Below are positions 48,576 through 61,617 of a stretch of 64,000 nt of DNA, piece by piece. This DNA is from Euborellia annulipes (lineage: Eukaryota > Arthropoda > Insecta > Dermaptera > Anisolabididae): positions 62,001 through 126,000 of the forward strand of contig JAKCPI010031693.1 in the NCBI GenBank assembly GCA_023213315.1, given 5' to 3'. The translations under genes were made by a program, and so were the position numbers. How positions within the stretch are numbered: the stretch's first letter is position 1; each line of letters opens with the position of its first letter. A model generated the notes under the pieces. The model was not told the origin of the DNA, searched no databases, and saw only the letters and a program-made list of their open reading frames with translations.

Positions 48576-51178
48576 TCAACTATCAATGCCGGTCTCTAAA
48601 AGTTTTAAACCTTTTTTCAAGTTTTGAATCGCAGTGGGAATATCATCATAAGTTAAAGCACTTGCTGCCCACTTACAATATTTTTGTGCTTTATTTATTT
48701 GTTCTGGATCTAAACTAATTTTACCTGGAATTTAAAAAAAATCATTAAAACATTGTAAATATAAAAGTTTTTGAAAAATTTAATAAATTCTGAATATAGA
48801 ACTAATTACCTGAAGTACTATTTCCTGAAACTTCTTCAGCAGGTGTCACGGATGAGTTGTAAGGAGGCATCATTTCTGGTTTAACTGGGATGTTAAAATT
48901 TGAAGATGGCTGAGGGGGAGTTGTAGGTGGAGGATTTAAATCAGCAGGAAAGAATGGATTTTCAGGAGGATTTTCTGGAGGAGGAGCAACAAATCCTGAA
49001 AAGTAAATTTTTTATTATTATTTATATTTTATTTATTAGTTTTGATAAGTTTAATTGATTGATCCTCTTAATCACTTTAACTTGGCCATATAGATGATTA
49101 AATTTTTTGAGTGCGATATAATCTAAATTCATAATATTTTAAATCTTCTTGGTGCCTTATTATTCATGTATTGTACTAGAAAATTTAGCTGGGACTGCGA
49201 GACATAGAGAACTAAAGAAATGCAACTTTTAGTTGAAGTAAGTGATTTCCATCATATGATCAAAAGAACCTCGCTTAACGAGCACCTCTCAAAACTAGTA
49301 AAAAATGAACAAATTGTAAAAGAATTACTTTTTTAACGAGCGACGTTTCGCAAGAGTGGCGAGGAGAGGGGAAGTCCCGAATTGTGCGCATGTTAAATCA
49401 GTCTGTGTCATGGGGGGAGACAGCTCTAAGGGGAAAATGTTATTTTGCAGAACGAGTGTTTCGCTTTACGAGTATGATTCTGGAACGAATTATGCTCGTT
49501 AAGCGACTTTCCACTGTATTTATTTTTCTAAATAATAAAAAAAAAATGAATATATTATTATTGCGAAATTATATCTCCCTTAAAAAAAAAGGAAAATATA
49601 ATATATAGTAATATAAAGGATAATAAAAAAGTGATAGCAAAGCAGTCATAAATATGCATCATTGTAACCATCCGACAAACTCTGTAACATTTACAATTTT
49701 GAAGGACTAAAGATGGAACAATAAAATTATCATGAAATGTCTCTTATTGGAAAAATGGGAGGCTTTTTATTTTTGGCTGCTCCTCCTGTTGAAAAAATCA
49801 AACACTTCATTGATCTATCCATAAATCTATATAGCCTATATATATAATTAAAAATTTCTGGCTACACCCATACCCATTGTCATGTAAATTTTTATCTTAT
49901 TAATAGTGGCATTTCCTTTCTCGGAAGGGAACTTTTAACATTAGGGAAACATGTTTTAAAATTTCATGTATTCCAAAATATATATGAAGTACAATTCAAT
50001 ATATAGTTTATCAAATATTTACCCATTGGTGTGCTTGGTCCTGGATTTTGAGACCCTGGATCTTCTTCATCTTCTTGTGGCAATGGTCCTGGAATAGGCG
50101 TTTCTCCATTTTTAAGACAATTATGAATATAAGCAGCCTTCCATTTGGCATATTTTCTATTTTGTGCAACTTCTTCTGAGAGTTCTCCAAAAGTTGTTAG
50201 AATATCAAAAATTACTCCTGCTGTATAAAAAGCTTTAACAACATTCCTGAAATAAATTCAATTGAGATTAATCAACGAGACTAACAAATAGATGGTGGAT
50301 TTTCTTTTTTATGTCAGTGGCAATTTGTTGAGTTTCCAGGCGTTGCCGATGTTTTGAACACCTCACGTATTTTTAAGTAAATTAATTTTAGTAAGTTACA
50401 AAAATTAAAGATAAAAATTGTCTCTTTATTAGTCTTGAAGAAGGCTATGTGAGACATGAAACAACGGCAATAAAAGCATATTAATTTTATTTTTCACATC
50501 TTTACATCAAAGTTTTGGAAATTTCCAGAATTTCTTTGTAAAAATAATTTAGCTGTTAAAAATGGAAAAATAGGGATAGATAAAATTTTGAAATTGTTAC
50601 ACCCACTGGGAAAAAAATTAAAAATACGTCCAGGAAAGTGTTGTCATAAAATGAAATATCATTTGTTTATAAATTTAAATAATTAGAGGCTCCTTGGATT
50701 GTTGTGATCTTCTATGTCAAAATGTTTAGAAGTAGGTGATCAAATTTTACCTCTTTCCCAAAAAGAAATATTTTTAAAAAATATAACATACTTTCCAAAA
50801 TTTGCAGCACGATCTTGGCTATCAGCATAAAAAAATAGTTTCAGAGCATAATTTTCTAAATGAGCTTGTGCGGCAATATCATTTGAAATTGCTTCATTTT
50901 CCGATAAAGCTTTTTTCTGGGTTTCCAACCAATCCATTAATCCCATAAGGAAAGCTTTGGCATCATCAGATTTTCTATCAATTTTTAAGGCAAGTTGAAG
51001 AGCATATAATCGGGCTGAAATGTATAAAAAAATGGATAAAATGGAGATATTTTTATGTCTTAAATTAAAAATTACCCCAATAGCTGACAACTGGATCTCG
51101 TTGATCATGTTCGCTGGCAGTTTTTAAATAATGTTGAATAGATTTTAAAGAAGTTGGGCAAGATGGAAGAGTTGACAT
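48576..51178 (-). CDS. VTA1: Vacuolar protein sorting-associated protein VTA1 (LIP5)
   Basis: Cofactor of the VPS4 ATPase that disassembles ESCRT-III during multivesicular body formation. Exons 51076-51178, 50792-51014, 50023-50246, 48810-48995 and 48576-48724 join in phase to 294 residues (human 307). The N-terminal tandem MIT-like domain spans about residues 1-160, with SLKSIQHYLKTASEHDQRDP, AHLENYALKLFFYADSQDRA and YAKWKAAYIHNCLKNGETP. A Pro-rich low-complexity linker follows. The last ~45 residues form the VSL (VPS4-binding) domain, DPEQINKAQKYCKWAASAL...AIQNLKKGLKLL. The start is the first ATG, in a position matching the human protein. Confidence 0.95.
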
Positions 51179-53112
51179 TATAATCTTATGATTCTGTGAT
51201 TTTGTAGATTTCTTAAAATTTCAACACACCTTTCTTGTAAAAATAACCCGAAAATAACTTAAAATCTAATATGTGTTAAATTAGCAACAAGACGGACGAA
51301 TGACAGCCAGATAATCTGCAGATAATTCAAATTAAAAAAAAAAAAAAAGCTAATTACAAAAATAATTTCTGATAAATTTATAACCAATTTTATATTTAAT
51401 TTTATGAATAAAATTTAATTTCCGTAATTATTACAGCTAATGAATAATGCTATAAAATATGAATAACATATATGGTATATCAACAAAGAACAAAAAAAAA
51501 ATTGGGGGAGCATCCAGTAGAGCCATTGTCGGGGGGCGCCCCCGAAACGCCTTCATTGGAGGCATAGATAATGGCCAAAACGTTACTAATTGCGACATGG
51601 GGGACCCGGGAGTTTCTCTGTGACCTCACAATTCAAAATTGAATTTATAAAATTTTTTTAGTTTGAAAAGATGGGAGACTCGTATACTAGAAAAAAAGGT
51701 CAAATGATTTTCGCAAGAGGGAAAAATGAGTGATTATTTGAATTTGAGTCACGAGGGAAAGAAAATTTACTTAAAAAAAGGTAAAATTTGGTATAGGAAA
51801 TTTTAAGAAAAAGTTTAAAACAAGTTTCGGTTTGGGGGAGGGGGGGAGAGTTCTATGATGGGACATTATAATTGTAGGGGGTTTGTCTAAATGTGACTAA
51901 CTGTGACAGGGTGGGAGGGACTAGAATATCTTCAAAAAAGGCGTTGCGTACTATGTGGACGATCCCTTAGATCTAATATTTGAGTTAGAGATGATCAAAC
52001 TTAAGCCTACGCCTGACAACCAATTTCAATATTATCGATAAAATTGTAGCATCGATGGATTTGAACGAAAAAATTACCATGAATTGTTTTCCATTTCAGA
52101 TACCAATTGCTTATTAACTGGAAGGGATGGACTAAGCTGCCTACCGTCTCGGGGTCTAAATGGCCTTCGATGCCGAAAAAGACCTTTAATAAATTTAAAA
52201 AAAAAGTCTTCAATCGCAATTCTTCATTTGTTAGATTAATAAAAAAAAAAATCTTCGATATAATTATAAATTTATTTCCCATAAATTATATTTATTTTAC
52301 AATTTATATTCATTAATTTAATCGTTTATTTCAGAAACTAACCCAAGTGTACTTTATTAAATTTTCGGGAAATAAAAAAAATTTGATATAGTTTATTAGG
52401 GCCGTACCAAAGGGGATCCAAACCTCCCACCGAAAGCTCAAAAAATTTTAAATAAATAGAAGCATATAAAGAAAAATGAAACAACAAATTTATATTCTTT
52501 AAAATTTATTTTTGGAAAGGGGGATCATCCGAAGCATTCATATTTCTTTCGGTACCGAAAGAAATATGAATGCGGACTTGGTGGTTATAATATAGATTTT
52601 GGAATAAAAAAAATTTAGAGAATTAGTATCAGTTAACAATAACTCAAAGTAAATGTTTCCTGTAATTAAATATTTTCTATAAAAATGTCTTTTAACAGGT
52701 ATCTGAAATAAACGATTCAATTATTACTTGCATTTTTATAAATTTATAAAAATATAAATAAAAGAAAAAATGCATATCTCATAAATTATAGTTTTAAATA
52801 TTAAATAAATGTTTAATTTCAAATAAATAAACGACATTAACTTAAACTTTTCTTTAGAAAAATATTGTAACTTTAACTTTATTTACAAGTATAGATAGGA
52901 TAGTCTTTTTCATATCTTTAAAATTGTCTTTAAGCATGAAATTGTCTTTTTTAAGGAATTTTTTTTTCGTTTGAGCCTTAAATAGTGTATATTATTTTAT
53001 TATAAAATATATAATGATATTTTATTCAAAAATTAACTAAATTAATAATTAAAAAAATTAATTTAGAAATATAAAACTTGTTTGGCAAATTTCAAAGAAA
53101 ATAATAAATTAA
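51179..53112. other. Intergenic region between VTA1 and SAMD8
   Basis: VTA1 promoter side and SAMD8 3' flank. Around 51510-51960 there are G/C-rich tracts in AT-rich DNA. The frame at 52095-52255 (INWKGWTKLPTVSG...MPKKTFNKFKKKVF) looks faintly coding, perhaps a transposon remnant, but is not recognised. Confidence 0.5.
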
Positions 53113-56100
53113 TTAAGAATTTTTATCTTTTTTCTCATCATTTTTCTCATTTACATAATTATCATTTGATGACATATGTGATGAAAAACTATTTATTTGT
53201 CTATTTGTTAAATGTAAAAATGAATATTTACTGCAAATATTTTTAAGAAAGAAATATAGTCTTTTGAGATGAACTAATGGAGATTCATATTCGTTTGGTA
53301 CAATACCATCAACACTTGATTCAAAAAATGAAAATAATGGAAACCAAATACGTGTTCGATTTGAATCCCGTTGCATGAGTGCTTGATTATTTGCTAATGT
53401 GTGATAATAAAGAAAAAGTCTAGAAGTAATATAGAAGGCTACAAATACATCAATGCTATAATGTTCATGTCCAGAGAGTATGAAAAAAATTCCAAACATA
53501 TTAAGTAACCATGAGAAGGTATGAAGAAAGTAAAAATGTCTTGGTGTATCTGAAAAAAAAAAAAATTATTTTACTTAGAAAATATCTCCAATCCAATTGA
53601 AATGTGTCTGAGAGTTGTTAATTCTTTAGGAAATTGGCGACCAAAACGTTCACTGTTGAAAAAATCTTCAATTTTCTTGGTTGCTAAGCTAAATTTCTTC
53701 TCCTAAAGAATTAGAAAATGGTCTATTATTTGCCAAATGACCTGATCTAAATACATGGGTTTTACTCAATAGATGACAGCTGTCTCGCTAGGGTAAATTC
53801 AAACTTGAGTGCTTTATATATATATAAATAAATGAATGAGGCTTTATATAATATAAATAAGTAGGCCTATGTAAATAATTTTTCAATATTTTTATGAAAT
53901 GAGGCATGATTTAAGGCATAAAAAATAATAAATACATCAGAATTTAAATAAGCGGTTCCTTGCACAACCTGCAAGTTAATATTGGAAACAAGACTTAAAA
54001 AAAAATGCTAAATAAACCAGAACTTGCAAACAATGTTCTATGCATGATGTCCGAGTAGGGATCGAGATGCTGACAAAATGAAGATTAAAAAACTAGGCCT
54101 AACATAAAATATTTTAATGAAATATGCCCTAGTTCGTTTTTAGGATTAAATATTTTTATTTCTTGCTATACTTCAATGTTAAGTGGGAGTAGGAGCGAAG
54201 CTGTTACGCATGTTTTTGCCAATAAGATGGCGTTATGTGTCTTAAAAAGTAAGCATAAAAACCACCTATTTCGAAAATTTGCCAAGAGATGTCAGAATGG
54301 TAGCTAATAATCTAATACATTTGGTTGATTTTCATTGATCTTTTAAAAACGAATAGTTTATAAATGTTTTTATATATTATGTATCATTTATAAAAGCATA
54401 AAAATATATAAATATAGGGTATATGCCAGATATAGGGCATTAGGAGATCGGCTGTTAGATTAGCCTGTCATCTATTGCAAGAGTACTGAAGTGTTTGACA
54501 GTTAATTTTTAATTAAATCATCTCAACTTACTTTAAATTTTTCTTAATTAATATATGATTTATAATAATAATTAATTTTTAAATTTTTAAAAATATAAAA
54601 TTATTCTAACAGTTTGTTTTTCTGTATTTGCTTGATAGCAAAAAAATCCTACTCCTCCTTAAAAAATTTTTTTCTAGAAAATTAAATGGACGATGTAATA
54701 CACGAAGGAACCAAGCGCCATTAACCTAAATTTGAGTAGAAGGCATTTCATTTGCACAATTGTAAACAAATCCAATGGCAATAACTTTTTTCTTGTTTTA
54801 TACAAAAAAGTGCACAGAGTAATAATGTTGTGATTTAAATAATGAGCTAGATCTTCTTTTTACCTACAAGATGGCTCTTTATCTCAATTTCAATCATAAT
54901 GGCGCTTGGTTCCTTCATGCATAACATCTTTCAAATATATATATTTACTTACATTCTGTTATAAAAAAATTAAGCATTGTAAGGGCAACAGTGTGTCCTG
55001 AAAACATATAATCCCCACAGGTACGAACGCCTTGAATAGACATTCCAGCTCCCTTCCAAATAAGATAAGCTTCATGAATTTTTGCTCTTAGTTGACTATG
55101 ATTAGCATATTGACTTAAATCTGGCTCTCGAGGTGCACATTGTAAATGTGTTCCAGGCACAGAAAGTGAAGTAATCAACATAGTAACACATCGTAGAAGA
55201 AATACGGTTCCCGATAATGCAAAAAATCGTCGAAGAAGAATAAACCTGTTTTTATAAAAAAAAAAATAATAATGATTTATAAATAGGAAATATTTATTTT
55301 TTCACTGAAACAACACCAAGTGATATAAGGCATAGGTTTGTCCCCAATTTGAGCCTTGTGAGGAAAAGCATTATTACAGGGATTTTGATTAACACATGGT
55401 TCGCTGATATATTTGTTTAAAAATATTTAATTTTCAAGAAATCCAAAAAAGTAATTTATTTAAAATTAAATAATAGAATTATTTTAAATACCGAGACCAG
55501 AATCTCTGGTCACATTTACAATTTGTGAACCAGTGCATACGGATCTCGGAGAATAATAAGTCAGATTTATGCCCCGATTAAAAAATTTTTTTCTCTCTAA
55601 TTCCTATATCTGAAACACACTTACTTTGCCATTGGCCAAATGGTTTTTCCGACGGCCATTTAATTAAGTTAAAAAAAAAAAAAAAAAATTATTTTAAATA
55701 TTGACAAACAGACTTCTGCTACTTTTTTTTTTATTTTATACGAAGGTCATCAGAACTATATGCTAGTGTCAGAAATTTTTAACTATTTTTTCACTAATGA
55801 TATGGGATTCTTTTAAAGACAAACCAACTGTATCCCATCATTTCTTATATTTTCATTTCTTTTCTTTTTTTCTTATGGTGTTGTCTCAGCTGAGACGGGC
55901 TTTAAGAATCCCATTAATCTTTAAATTTTCTAGAATAAATAAGGAACATATATACCTATATTTATGAAACACAAGGACCATGATCCATATAAAAAGGAGT
56001 AAAGATCCAGTCCATTCACACATATCAAATGCCCAAGGGATATGTGGCACATTATCTAAAAAAATGTCGGGAAGTGGTGGATATTTTTTCATATCGGGTA

Positions 56101-56985
56101 CTCGATCGTGGACCACCACCATCACGAAAGCTGTTATCCAAGTAACGACAAAGAGGTATGCTAGGCTTATGAGCGCTTTGGTGACTTCAGGTTTGAGTCT
56201 TGTTGCTCTTCCATCTTCGGAAAGGGGAGGTGTATATCGAGATGAAACACCTTGATGATCGTATTCTGAGAATGAGTATGCGTCATTTAGAATCTACAAA
56301 ATATTGGTCAAATAGAAAAAAAATTTAATTTTAGTATTTTATAATCAAATAAATTTTAATTTCTCTATGAATTAAAATATACAATATGTTAGTTTGATAT
56401 TTATATATGTATACATAATAAATTAATTTATGCCTTAGTGGAACTTGTATTATCTTATTTAAGATCTATCAACAGAGAATATCGCTACAATTTATTTGTG
56501 ACAAATTGATTATTATTTAAATAACGGTCAAGTCTTCCTTATTTAGATAATGAGTTTAATCATATCAAATAGTTGTCTTATATAATACTTACTTCATGTC
56601 TATTAAAAAATTGATGATGAATTAAAGGTGAATTTAATGTAGAGCCTGGAGAAATTTGAAGAAGAGTCGCAGGATCATATCCTAATGTTATTAAAGCACT
56701 TTGGTTTTCTAATTGTAGTCTTCGAATGCAAATTGTTAGTCGTTTGAGATCACCGATTTTCTAAAAATTAATATCTAATTTTATATTTAAATTAATTTAA
56801 TTATAATTAGGTTAACTTACGTTTGTAAAATTATTATTTAAATCATTTTCATTTAATAATAATAAAGCTTTTCCGTCAATATCATGTTGAATGAACTTTT
56901 GTTCGTATTTAGAAAATCCATTTAATTTTAACCATGAAATAACGTCGTTTGTTGTCCATTCAATAACTGTCGTTGGGGAATTCAT
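53113..56985 (-). CDS. SAMD8: SAM-domain sphingomyelin synthase-related protein (SMSr / SAMD8)
   Basis: ER-resident ceramide phosphoethanolamine synthase that monitors ceramide. Exons 56821-56985, 56593-56760, 55956-56293, 54953-55245 and 53113-53549 join in phase to 466 residues. Residues ~5-75 form a SAM domain ([20 protein letters not shown]...[13 protein letters not shown]). Several membrane helices follow. The catalytic lipid phosphatase-like triad is visible: His308 in [10 protein letters not shown], and His351 and Asp355 in [32 protein letters not shown] lies before the first active-site motif. The SAM domain separates it from the SGMS1/2 group with different N-termini. The hydrophilic C-terminal tail is rich in Lys, Asp and Asn. 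Confidence 0.94.
54691..54927. mobile_element. MITE family with GGAACCAAGCGCCATTA ends, copy 2
   Basis: Ends GGAACCAAGCGCCATTA and TAATGGCGCTTGGTTCC are perfect 17-bp inverted repeats. The interior is like copy 1 (2424-2660). In a SAMD8 intron, just downstream of an exon. Confidence 0.8.
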
Positions 56986-57570
56986 TTTTTTTAATGAATA
57001 TTATCGCCCTTTTATGATATAATTATTTCTCATTATTAACTATTGTTTGATGTTTTCATCTTTGACACATCCATTGTATATTTACTGTTAATGACATGCA
57101 AATAACTGTCAGTGATAGGTCAATATTACAACAAAAAAAAGAGGATATATTGAATTAAATTTATATTATAAATAACTTCGAATGTATATAAAATTAGATT
57201 TTTTAAATTTAGGTAATAAATAAATTTCTTAATACTTAAATTAACAGGAAGACATATTTCATTTTTAATTATTTCTATTTGTATACATTCAATAAATGAA
57301 CATCATCATAATTATAAAATGAGAAAATAAATAAAAACATTATTATTATTGAATGGACAAAGCAGTTTAATAATATATATAATTTCATATCGTATCAATT
57401 ATACGCATGCGCCTGGCATGCGCCATGCGTAAAAGATGGGTCGTTCAGAACTGAACTATTCCAAAAACATTTGATTTGGGGTGCGATACTTGAATATTTT
57501 GGGTTAATTGGGAACATAGATAAAAGAAAGGGTAAATAACTATATAATTAATTCAAACGACCAGATTTTC
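56986..57570. other. SAMD8 upstream region
   Basis: Promoter side of SAMD8. Contains 'cgcatgcgcctggcatgcgc' at about 57405. No gene seen. Confidence 0.5.
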
Positions 57571-58030
57571 ATTTTGTCACAAATCCTTTCTCTCGTTATA
57601 ATAACAACTGAATGAAAAACCCTGTGTAACGTCGATAACAATTAGAAAAAAAAAGTTATTTTCTCTTTTTAAGAGACAAAATGTTTGATTTTTTTTTATT
57701 TATTTCATTTCTTAGGAAATTATAAGTTAATATTAAAAATCAAAGGAAATTGATAATAATAAGAATGAAAAAAAAAGTGCAGGAGATGGATTTGAACTCG
57801 AAAAGTTTGGTAAAGAGAGGAAGGAAAAAATATCATTGTTGCCCACTTTAACAATTCAACCAATTTTGATTTTATTAATATTCAACATTGAACAAAATAA
57901 GTATTAAAAAATGTTAATATTGCAACATATGATATATAATATTTTATTACGTTTTTTTGCAGATTAATAATTTATAATCATTCAATAGCATGCATAGTTT
58001 TCAAATTATTCAATAGACAAACGCACACAT
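57571..58030. repeat. Arm of the tRNA-bearing palindromic element, directly upstream of the transposase-like gene (copy C)
   Basis: It matches one arm of copies A and B in order: cacaaatcctttctctcgtt, aaggaaattgataat, the tRNA-like unit on minus (B box 57788-57799), aagtattaaaaaatgttaat, catatgatatat and attaataatttataatca, then 'ttcaatagacaaacg', where similarity fades. Only this single arm is present; no inverted partner was found. Confidence 0.7.
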
Positions 58031-58074
58031 ATTAAATATCCCTCTTGAATTACATAGTCATAAGCCACAGCAAA

Positions 58075-60671
58075 ATGGCGTCGAAACCAGAAGTGAAACA
58101 AGAATTCTCTTGTGTTCAAACAACCTCTAAGGATATGGGAGGTGAAAATAAAGGATCTGACTCTTTTGATAGTGATAGTTATGATTCTTGGCAGCCAACA
58201 TGCAGCGGTTCCAGCCCTAATTACAACATGGTAAGAATATTCATATTATACATAACCTCTCTTTTGTGGCTTGGGACTATATTCCACTCATTTTATTTAC
58301 TTTACAAATTACTTGTATTATATAAATTCAGATTTGATAACCATAGAATAATTAATTAATAAATCAATTAATATTAACAATAATACTGGATAAAATAACA
58401 TGCGAAAGAAGTTAAATAACTATTAATGTGACATCAAATATGAAATTGTCTGAATCTGTTAATCCTGATTTTACAGCCTGAAGTTATTAGAATGTCTGAA
58501 GAAGAATCACCAAAAGAACAAAATCCATCAAGGAAAAGGAAGCGAAATATTAACCATTGGAAAGTGGTGGAGGCCAAACGAAGACGTAATGCTGGTCTTC
58601 AGTATATGTCCAGTAGAACAAATAAAACCATCGATGCAGCTTCAATGGGACCTCCTTGCAAATGTTCTGATAGATGCTTCACTAAACTTGATGGAGAGGA
58701 AGGGAATATTTTTCACTCTTTCTGGGACTTGGAGAATTTCAATGACCAGAATACATATTTAATGGGAAACATAAATATGATGCCAAGAAAGCGAAGGTTT
58801 GTTTTCTTTTACTACATAGTGTTTGCGATATTTAATAACAATACCTTTTAAATAAGATTTGGTGGCTGTGAACGTAATAGATTTTGATAGGGAGGTTCAG
58901 CCAAATAAAATGCCTTTATATGCTTCTCGACTCCGGAGTCGAGAAGCATATAAAGTTTTTGGTGACCTCCTATCAAATCTATACAATACCTTTTATTTAT
59001 TTTTCTAGCTATCCGAAAAAGACTAAGAATAACACATCAACCCGGTCAGTGACTTTCTCATATCATTTGAATGTACAAGGTATTCAAGTATCTGTCTGCA
59101 AAGAGGCATTTTTGAATGTTCATGGATTACAAAATCATGCTAGACGAGTGAGAAATTTGCAGCAGCAAATTAAGTTGGGCTTGTCTATGCCAATAGAGGA
59201 CAGAAGAGGTTAGCATGTTCATGGTTAATAATAGTTCAGATCATTTTATAAGCTTAGTAGGCTCTCGGGCTTGGCTGAATTGTTAAAAGCATCACTAAAT
59301 ACAAATATTTGTGATTACTGTTTATGAAATTCATTTTCCTTTTCAGGTAAGCACGGAAACCACATGCATAAATTTTCAGAAGAGGCTGTGCAAGGTGTGC
59401 AGAAATTTATTAATGCTATACCAAAATACAAAAGTCATTATAGTAGACTGCAGAACTCTAATAAAGTTTACTTAGATTGTGATTCAACGATTTCGTCTTT
59501 GTTCCGCGATAAATATTCTATCTATTGCCAGGAAAACCAGCTCCCCGTTGTGTCTGAAAATAAATTCAGGGAGATTTTTGTCACTGAATTCAATATAGGA
59601 TTTAAAATTCCAAAATCGGATAAATGTCCTAAATGTGATTCATTTCAAGCCACTCTGAGGAATACGGAGCTATCTGAAGCCTACTTAGCAAAAAAGAAAC
59701 TTCACTATGATGTACATCTTAAAAAGGCAGAGTATGGGCAAAATATGATTTCAACTTTAACTGCTTTAGCTAAAGAGAATCCCCAAGAATACCACGTGAT
59801 AGCAATGGACATGCAGAAAACATTTCCGACGCCTAAGCTGACAGTAGGACCGGCATTTTATAAACGTAAACTGTGGACGTACCACTATGGAATATACGAC
59901 TGTGGTACAAATAAAGGTTACATGTTTCTATGGAGTGAAAACGAAGGAGGAAGGGGATCTGATGAAGTTGGTAGCTGTTTGATAAAGTATCTAGAAATAG
60001 CAAAACCACATGCTAAGCAACTCCATATAATAACTGATAACTACAAGGATGAAACCAAGAATTGGGCTCTAATTGCTTTAGAAAGATCTCTTGTAGCAAC
60101 CAAAAGATTTGAAATTGTGCAGCATTCCTATCCTATGGTTGGTCACATGAGACTCCCTTGCGATAGTGATTTCGGTCACATAGAACTATTTGCTAAATAC
60201 AGGCGTCCCGTAGTATATACGCCAGATGAATGGGTGAATGTTGTGAAGTCTGCAAGTCCCAGAAACTTCATCGTGACAAAAATTAAAAGAGAGGACATCA
60301 AAACTTTAGATGACCTCAAGACATTGCTAACAATACCAACTCAATTCTTGGATGGAGATTCGATTGACTTCAGTGAAGTTACTCAATTTCAATTGGATAG
60401 GAAGAACCCTTTTGAGCTAGGTGTTAAGCACGGTTATAGTGACTTAAGGCCAATTCAATATGCAAACATTTACATTAAGAAGGAAGAAAGACCTGTGGAG
60501 CCTGATCCCTTTCAACTAAGAGTTAAAAATAGAAATCAACTCCTTATAAACCAGAAAAAATTGACTGATGTTATGTCTCTCATGGCATTCATCCCAGAAG
60601 CCAGTCAACAATTCTTCTTCTCTCTTGAAGGAAATAATGTTGAAGATAATGATGTGGATGAATTTCTTTAA
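58075..60671 (+). CDS. Transposase-like protein of a family common in arthropods (DUF7869-like)
   Basis: Four exons with GT-AG introns (58075-58230, 58477-58796, 59009-59208, 59347-60671) join in phase to 666 residues. I do not know a proven function. The N-terminal third is Ser/Glu-rich, then basic (SRKRKRNINHWKVVEAKRRR, a likely nuclear signal), with a small Cys cluster PCKCSDRC (113-119) and a CPKC pair (319-322). The C-terminal half has the look of an RNase H-fold DDE nuclease: Asp380 in VIAMDMQK, GGRGSDEVGSCL near 427-437, and Asp456 in IITDNYKDETKNW, followed by GHMRLPCDSDFGHIE and a VYTPDEW motif. This matches my memory of insect and crustacean proteins carrying a DUF7869-type domain. 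The frame is intact, so it is either a recent transposon or a domesticated one. Confidence 0.7.
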
Positions 60672-60902
60672 TATATAGTATATATTCTTTCTCAAATACT
60701 GTGTTTTCTCTAAATAAGTGTATTTCAATATTATAAATTACAAGGTGACGAAAGAGGAAATATAAATATTTGAACGTTTAAAATTACGAATTTAGAAGCA
60801 ATAAACCTTCAAATATTAAAATTTAGACTAATATATTATGTTTTTAATCAAGTATGGCCCTATTCATTTTCTATTTTTGTATTTTTCTTGATAAATAAAA
60901 AA

Positions 60903-61014
60903 AAAATGCACAGAGTAATAATGTTGTAATAAAGAGGTAGATCTTTTTCCCTACAAGATGGCGGTCTTATCTCAATTTCGATCATAATGGCGCTTGGTTC
61001 CTTTATGAATAACT
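60903..61014. mobile_element. MITE family with GGAACCAAGCG ends, copy 3 (right half only)
   Basis: It starts inside the shared interior at 'tgcacagagtaataatgtt' and runs to TAATGGCGCTTGGTTCC. The left end is missing. Confidence 0.7.
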
Positions 61015-61617
61015 TCGTCAAATTTGTCAATATCTCGAAACTAATGTATTTGTGGCTTATGACCACTGATCCCTTCAATTGTTAACTACTAATTCCCCGA
61101 TTTCAGTCTGAGTGAGCAACATCGCCCCCTGGTGGGGGGGTGCTGAGTAATATTTTTTCTGGAAAGGGGGCGGTAGGCCAAAGTTTTGGAACCAGTTTTG
61201 TAAATTATTATCCGACTCCCCCAGATATCTAGCACAGATTGTATTTGATATGTGCCTAGCATAAAAGACTATGTTTTTAAACAAGTTTTAAAATGAAGGA
61301 AAAAAATTGGCAGTAGGTCAAATGAAATATATAGGAATGGGGTCTAAATCTCTTTTGATCTCCAAAAATACTTTTAAAAAAATCCCAGTCCAATAGTTGG
61401 TATCCGTGAAATGATACATTTGGCGCCATTTTTGCCATTTGCACACTTGTTGACATTTGTTCATAGATTGTTTTGTGCAAGGAACAAAAGTTTTGTGTCA
61501 AACTGATAAATGAAAGAAATGTGAATCATTTTTTCCATTAGATAATTAATTTTTATTAAAACTCGTTCTAAAAAGAAAAATTCATTCTCCAAGTTGTTAT
61601 TTTAAGAATATATAATT
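61015..61617. other. POLE2 upstream region
   Basis: Contains two C/G-rich patches (61120-61180) in AT-rich DNA, probably a repeat remnant. The POLE2 promoter should be at about 61450-61617. Confidence 0.5.

Noticed and set aside
58884..59008. Separate gene starting in the transposase-like gene's intron 2
   Set aside because: This frame includes an inverted repeat (tatatgcttctcgactccgg and its complement) and intron sequence; the true exon starts at 59009.
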